This document shows positions 32,647 to 34,208 of a stretch of 34,208 nt of DNA, one piece after another; within the stretch, counting starts at the first letter, position 1; every line of letters starts with the position of its first letter. The stretch is from NCBI RefSeq assembly GCF_000422885.1, contig NZ_AUGX01000048.1, forward strand, positions 1-34,208, given 5' to 3'. This DNA comes from Ottowia thiooxydans DSM 14619. Its GTDB lineage: Bacteria > Pseudomonadota > Gammaproteobacteria > Burkholderiales > Burkholderiaceae_C. The notes under the pieces are model-generated. The model saw only the letters and a list, made by a program, of their open reading frames with translations, was not told the DNA's origin and ran no database searches. The translations under genes were made by a program, and so were the position numbers.

Positions 32647-34062
32647 ATGACCGCCGCCACTGCACTGGCAACGGTGCCCGCCACAACCAGGCCACACGCT
32701 TCTCCCTGGCCTGTCTTCTGGATCGCCAGCATTGCCGTGTTTCTGGTTTCCCTGGACACCACGATGCTGTTCGCCGCATTTCGGGCCTTGCAAGCAGGGT
32801 TTCCCGGCACATCGGCGGCGGACATGTCGTGGGTGTTAAATGCCTACACCGTCGTCTATGCGGCCATGCTGATTCCGGCCGGTGGATTGGCAGACACCTA
32901 TGGCCGCAAGAAGGTGTTCATGCTCGGAGTCACGCTGTTTCTCGCGGCCTCGGCAGCCTGCGGGCTTTCCGGCACAGTCGAGTGGCTGATCGCCGCACGC
33001 GTGGCACAGGCGATCGGCGCTGCCATGCTGACACCCGCGTCACTGTCCATCGTGCTCGATGCCTTCCCTGACAATAAACGCGCCGTCGCGGTCAGTATGT
33101 GGGGTGCAGTAGGCGGCCTTGCTGCGGCCATTGGGCCAAGCGTGGGCTCGTTCATTGTCGACGCGGTGGGCTGGCAGTGGGCCTTCTACCTGAACCTGCC
33201 TCTGGGCGCTCTGTCCCTCTGGCGTGGTGCCACTCTGTTGCAGGAAGCAAAGAAACCCGCAGGCCGACGCTCAGTCGATATCGTCGGCATGGGCCTGCTG
33301 ATCGTCGGCGTCGGCGCGCTCGCATTGAGCATCGTGCAATCGGAGTCGCCGCGTTGGTCCGCCACCGAGTTGCTTGCTGCTGCCAGCACGGGTGTCACGG
33401 CACTGATTGGCTTCGTGCTGTGGGCTCGCCTCGCGCCCGCGCCGCTGGTTGATCTGCGGCTTTTCAAGAACCGTACCTACACCTTTGTGAATCTGGCCAC
33501 CCTGTCCTTCGGCATGGCTTTTTCGATGATGTTCTTCGGGTTCTTCTTCTATATGACGGAGGTCTGGCACTACACGCTTCCGCAAGCAGGCCTGGCCATT
33601 ACGCCGGGGCCATTGCTGGTCATTCCGTTTGCAATCCTTTGCGGTCGTCTGGCGAGTCGCTTCGGGCACCGGCCATTCCTGGTCGGAGGCGGGCTGATCT
33701 ACGCCTGCAGCGGTCTGTGGTTTCTTCTCGTGCCCGGTGCGCAACCGGCCTACCTGACGGATTGGCTACCCGGATTGGTCTTGTCTGGCGTTGGCGTCGG
33801 GATGGTGCTTCCGTCGCTATCAGCGGCGGCCGTGAACCGCTTGCCAACTGACCAGTACGCCGTTGGCAGTGCGGTAAACCAGGCGACCCGTCAGATTGGT
33901 TCGGTAATGGGTGTGGCGATCACAGTGTTGATGCTCGGTCACGCCGGGTTGACGCACCAGAGCTTCGTACCACTGTACGTGTGTCACGCCTCATTGGCGT
34001 TGTTGACTGCCCTTCTGTGCTTGCCCGTCAACACCAAGCCGCAAACGGCCTCTTCAGTCTAG
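32647..34062 (+). CDS. MFS exporter, DHA2 (EmrB/QacA) type
   Basis: A 471-aa inner-membrane drug:proton antiporter of the 14-helix DHA2 group. Seen are the helix-1 motif VSLDTTMLFAAFRAL, motif A GGLADTYGRKK between helices 2 and 3, RVAQAIGAAMLTPASLSIV, and motif C with GPSVGSFIVDAVGWQWAFYL and NLPLG, typical of DHA2. The ATG at 32647 follows the SDR stop by seven bases, so both are co-transcribed under the TetR. The stop codon TAG (34060-34062) lies in the first four bases of a MITE. The original C-terminus may therefore have been slightly longer; the last helix seems complete, so the protein is probably functional. Confidence 0.92.
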   Translation: MTAATALATVPATTRPHASPWPVFWIASIAVFLVSLDTTMLFAAFRALQAGFPGTSAADMSWVLNAYTVVYAAMLIPAGGLADTYGRKKVFMLGVTLFLAASAACGLSGTVEWLIAARVAQAIGAAMLTPASLSIVLDAFPDNKRAVAVSMWGAVGGLAAAIGPSVGSFIVDAVGWQWAFYLNLPLGALSLWRGATLLQEAKKPAGRRSVDIVGMGLLIVGVGALALSIVQSESPRWSATELLAAASTGVTALIGFVLWARLAPAPLVDLRLFKNRTYTFVNLATLSFGMAFSMMFFGFFFYMTEVWHYTLPQAGLAITPGPLLVIPFAILCGRLASRFGHRPFLVGGGLIYACSGLWFLLVPGAQPAYLTDWLPGLVLSGVGVGMVLPSLSAAAVNRLPTDQYAVGSAVNQATRQIGSVMGVAITVLMLGHAGLTHQSFVPLYVCHASLALLTALLCLPVNTKPQTASSV

Positions 34063-34208
34063 GGCGTGTTCACACTAAATTCACCCCCGCGCCGGGGTTT
34101 ACCGTACCGAAGCCGGCCGCGTTGCAGTGCAAGGCGTGCCGTGCCGCCAAGGTGCGATCCTTGGCAAGAGGCGCAACGCGGCAATGCGGCCCGGCAAACC
34201 CCGGCCCG
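34059..34208. mobile_element. MITE copy B with IS5-like end (right part outside window)
   Basis: The left end CTAGGGCGTGTTCACACTAA (continuing ATTCACCCCCGCG) is identical over its first 30 bases to the right end of copy A read in reverse. The inside is a long hairpin: GCCGCGTTGC pairs with GCAACGCGGC, CCGGGGTTTACCG pairs imperfectly with CGGCAAACCCCGG, and CCAAGG/CCTTGG (34147-34164) closes the loop. From the hairpin centre near 34155 the full element should be about 190-195 bp, ending some 44 bases beyond the window. It has no coding capacity. It supplies the stop codon of the MFS gene. Confidence 0.82.

Noticed and set aside
1-34208. CRISPR array, prophage, integron or conjugation module
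   Set aside because: No regularly spaced direct repeats, integrase, phage structural or transfer genes were seen; repeats are palindromic elements and MITEs.

Overview
The window looks like chromosomal DNA of a betaproteobacterium of the order Burkholderiales, most likely Comamonadaceae or a close relative. The reasons are the five Bug-type (TctC-like) periplasmic binding proteins, the free-standing N-terminal half of MetH, a GTP-type pckG preceded by a tiny membrane protein, high GC in the core genes, and an IS5-family element with matching miniature elements. Genes lie on both strands. I found no rRNA, tRNA, CRISPR array or phage module.

Layout. 1-327: 3' end of an IS5-family insertion sequence, followed by a repeat-rich gap. 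740-4809 (minus): a Bug protein, a four-domain rhodanese protein and the homocysteine-methyltransferase half of MetH. 4875-8011: a LysR regulator divergent from a threonine-aldolase-like PLP enzyme and a Tat-type Bug protein. 8186-11295: recQ, then a Phd-type antitoxin with a zeta-like kinase toxin. 11498-12466: an orphan Bug gene. 12587-17425 (minus): LacI regulator, then Bug, HpaI-type aldolase and an aconitase-family large/small subunit pair. 17722-21922: a tandem AAA+ ATPase divergent from a TM_helix/MscS-like membrane protein. 22106-22522: a hotdog thioesterase. 22569-22690: a MITE. 22696-24018: a family 61 glycosyltransferase. 24110-24313: a possible Bug remnant. 24498-26885: a 48-aa membrane protein and pckG. 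26983-31010 (minus): an AT-richer catabolic cluster of Bug, CaiB/BaiF CoA-transferase, enoyl-CoA hydratase and LysR. 31264-34062: TetR, short-chain dehydrogenase and DHA2-type MFS exporter, ended by a second MITE at the right edge.

How the parts work together. Three modules pair a Bug solute-binding protein with one or more enzymes and a dedicated regulator, which suggests uptake and breakdown of specific carboxylic acids; no TctA/TctB membrane partners lie in the window. The clearest regulatory reading is the LacI module. A TTGACA-17-TAACAT promoter in front of the Bug gene carries two near-identical LacI-type palindromes, one over the spacer and -10 and one at the predicted start of transcription. 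The TetR module likewise has two matching AATATGA...TCATA operators, in front of tetR and in front of the dehydrogenase/exporter pair.

The best candidate for something undescribed is the LacI module. Its LeuD-like subunit has the family's catalytic Ser-Ser-Arg-Glu-His/Gln loop replaced by Lys-Ala-Lys-Ile-Gln, and its LeuC-like subunit keeps the three iron-sulfur cysteines but has an altered substrate-arginine segment. This points to an aconitase-superfamily hydro-lyase with a different substrate and possibly different chemistry, coupled to an HpaI-type aldolase. The second is a family of miniature transposable elements whose ends match the IS5 element at the left edge; one of them supplies the stop codon of the MFS exporter.
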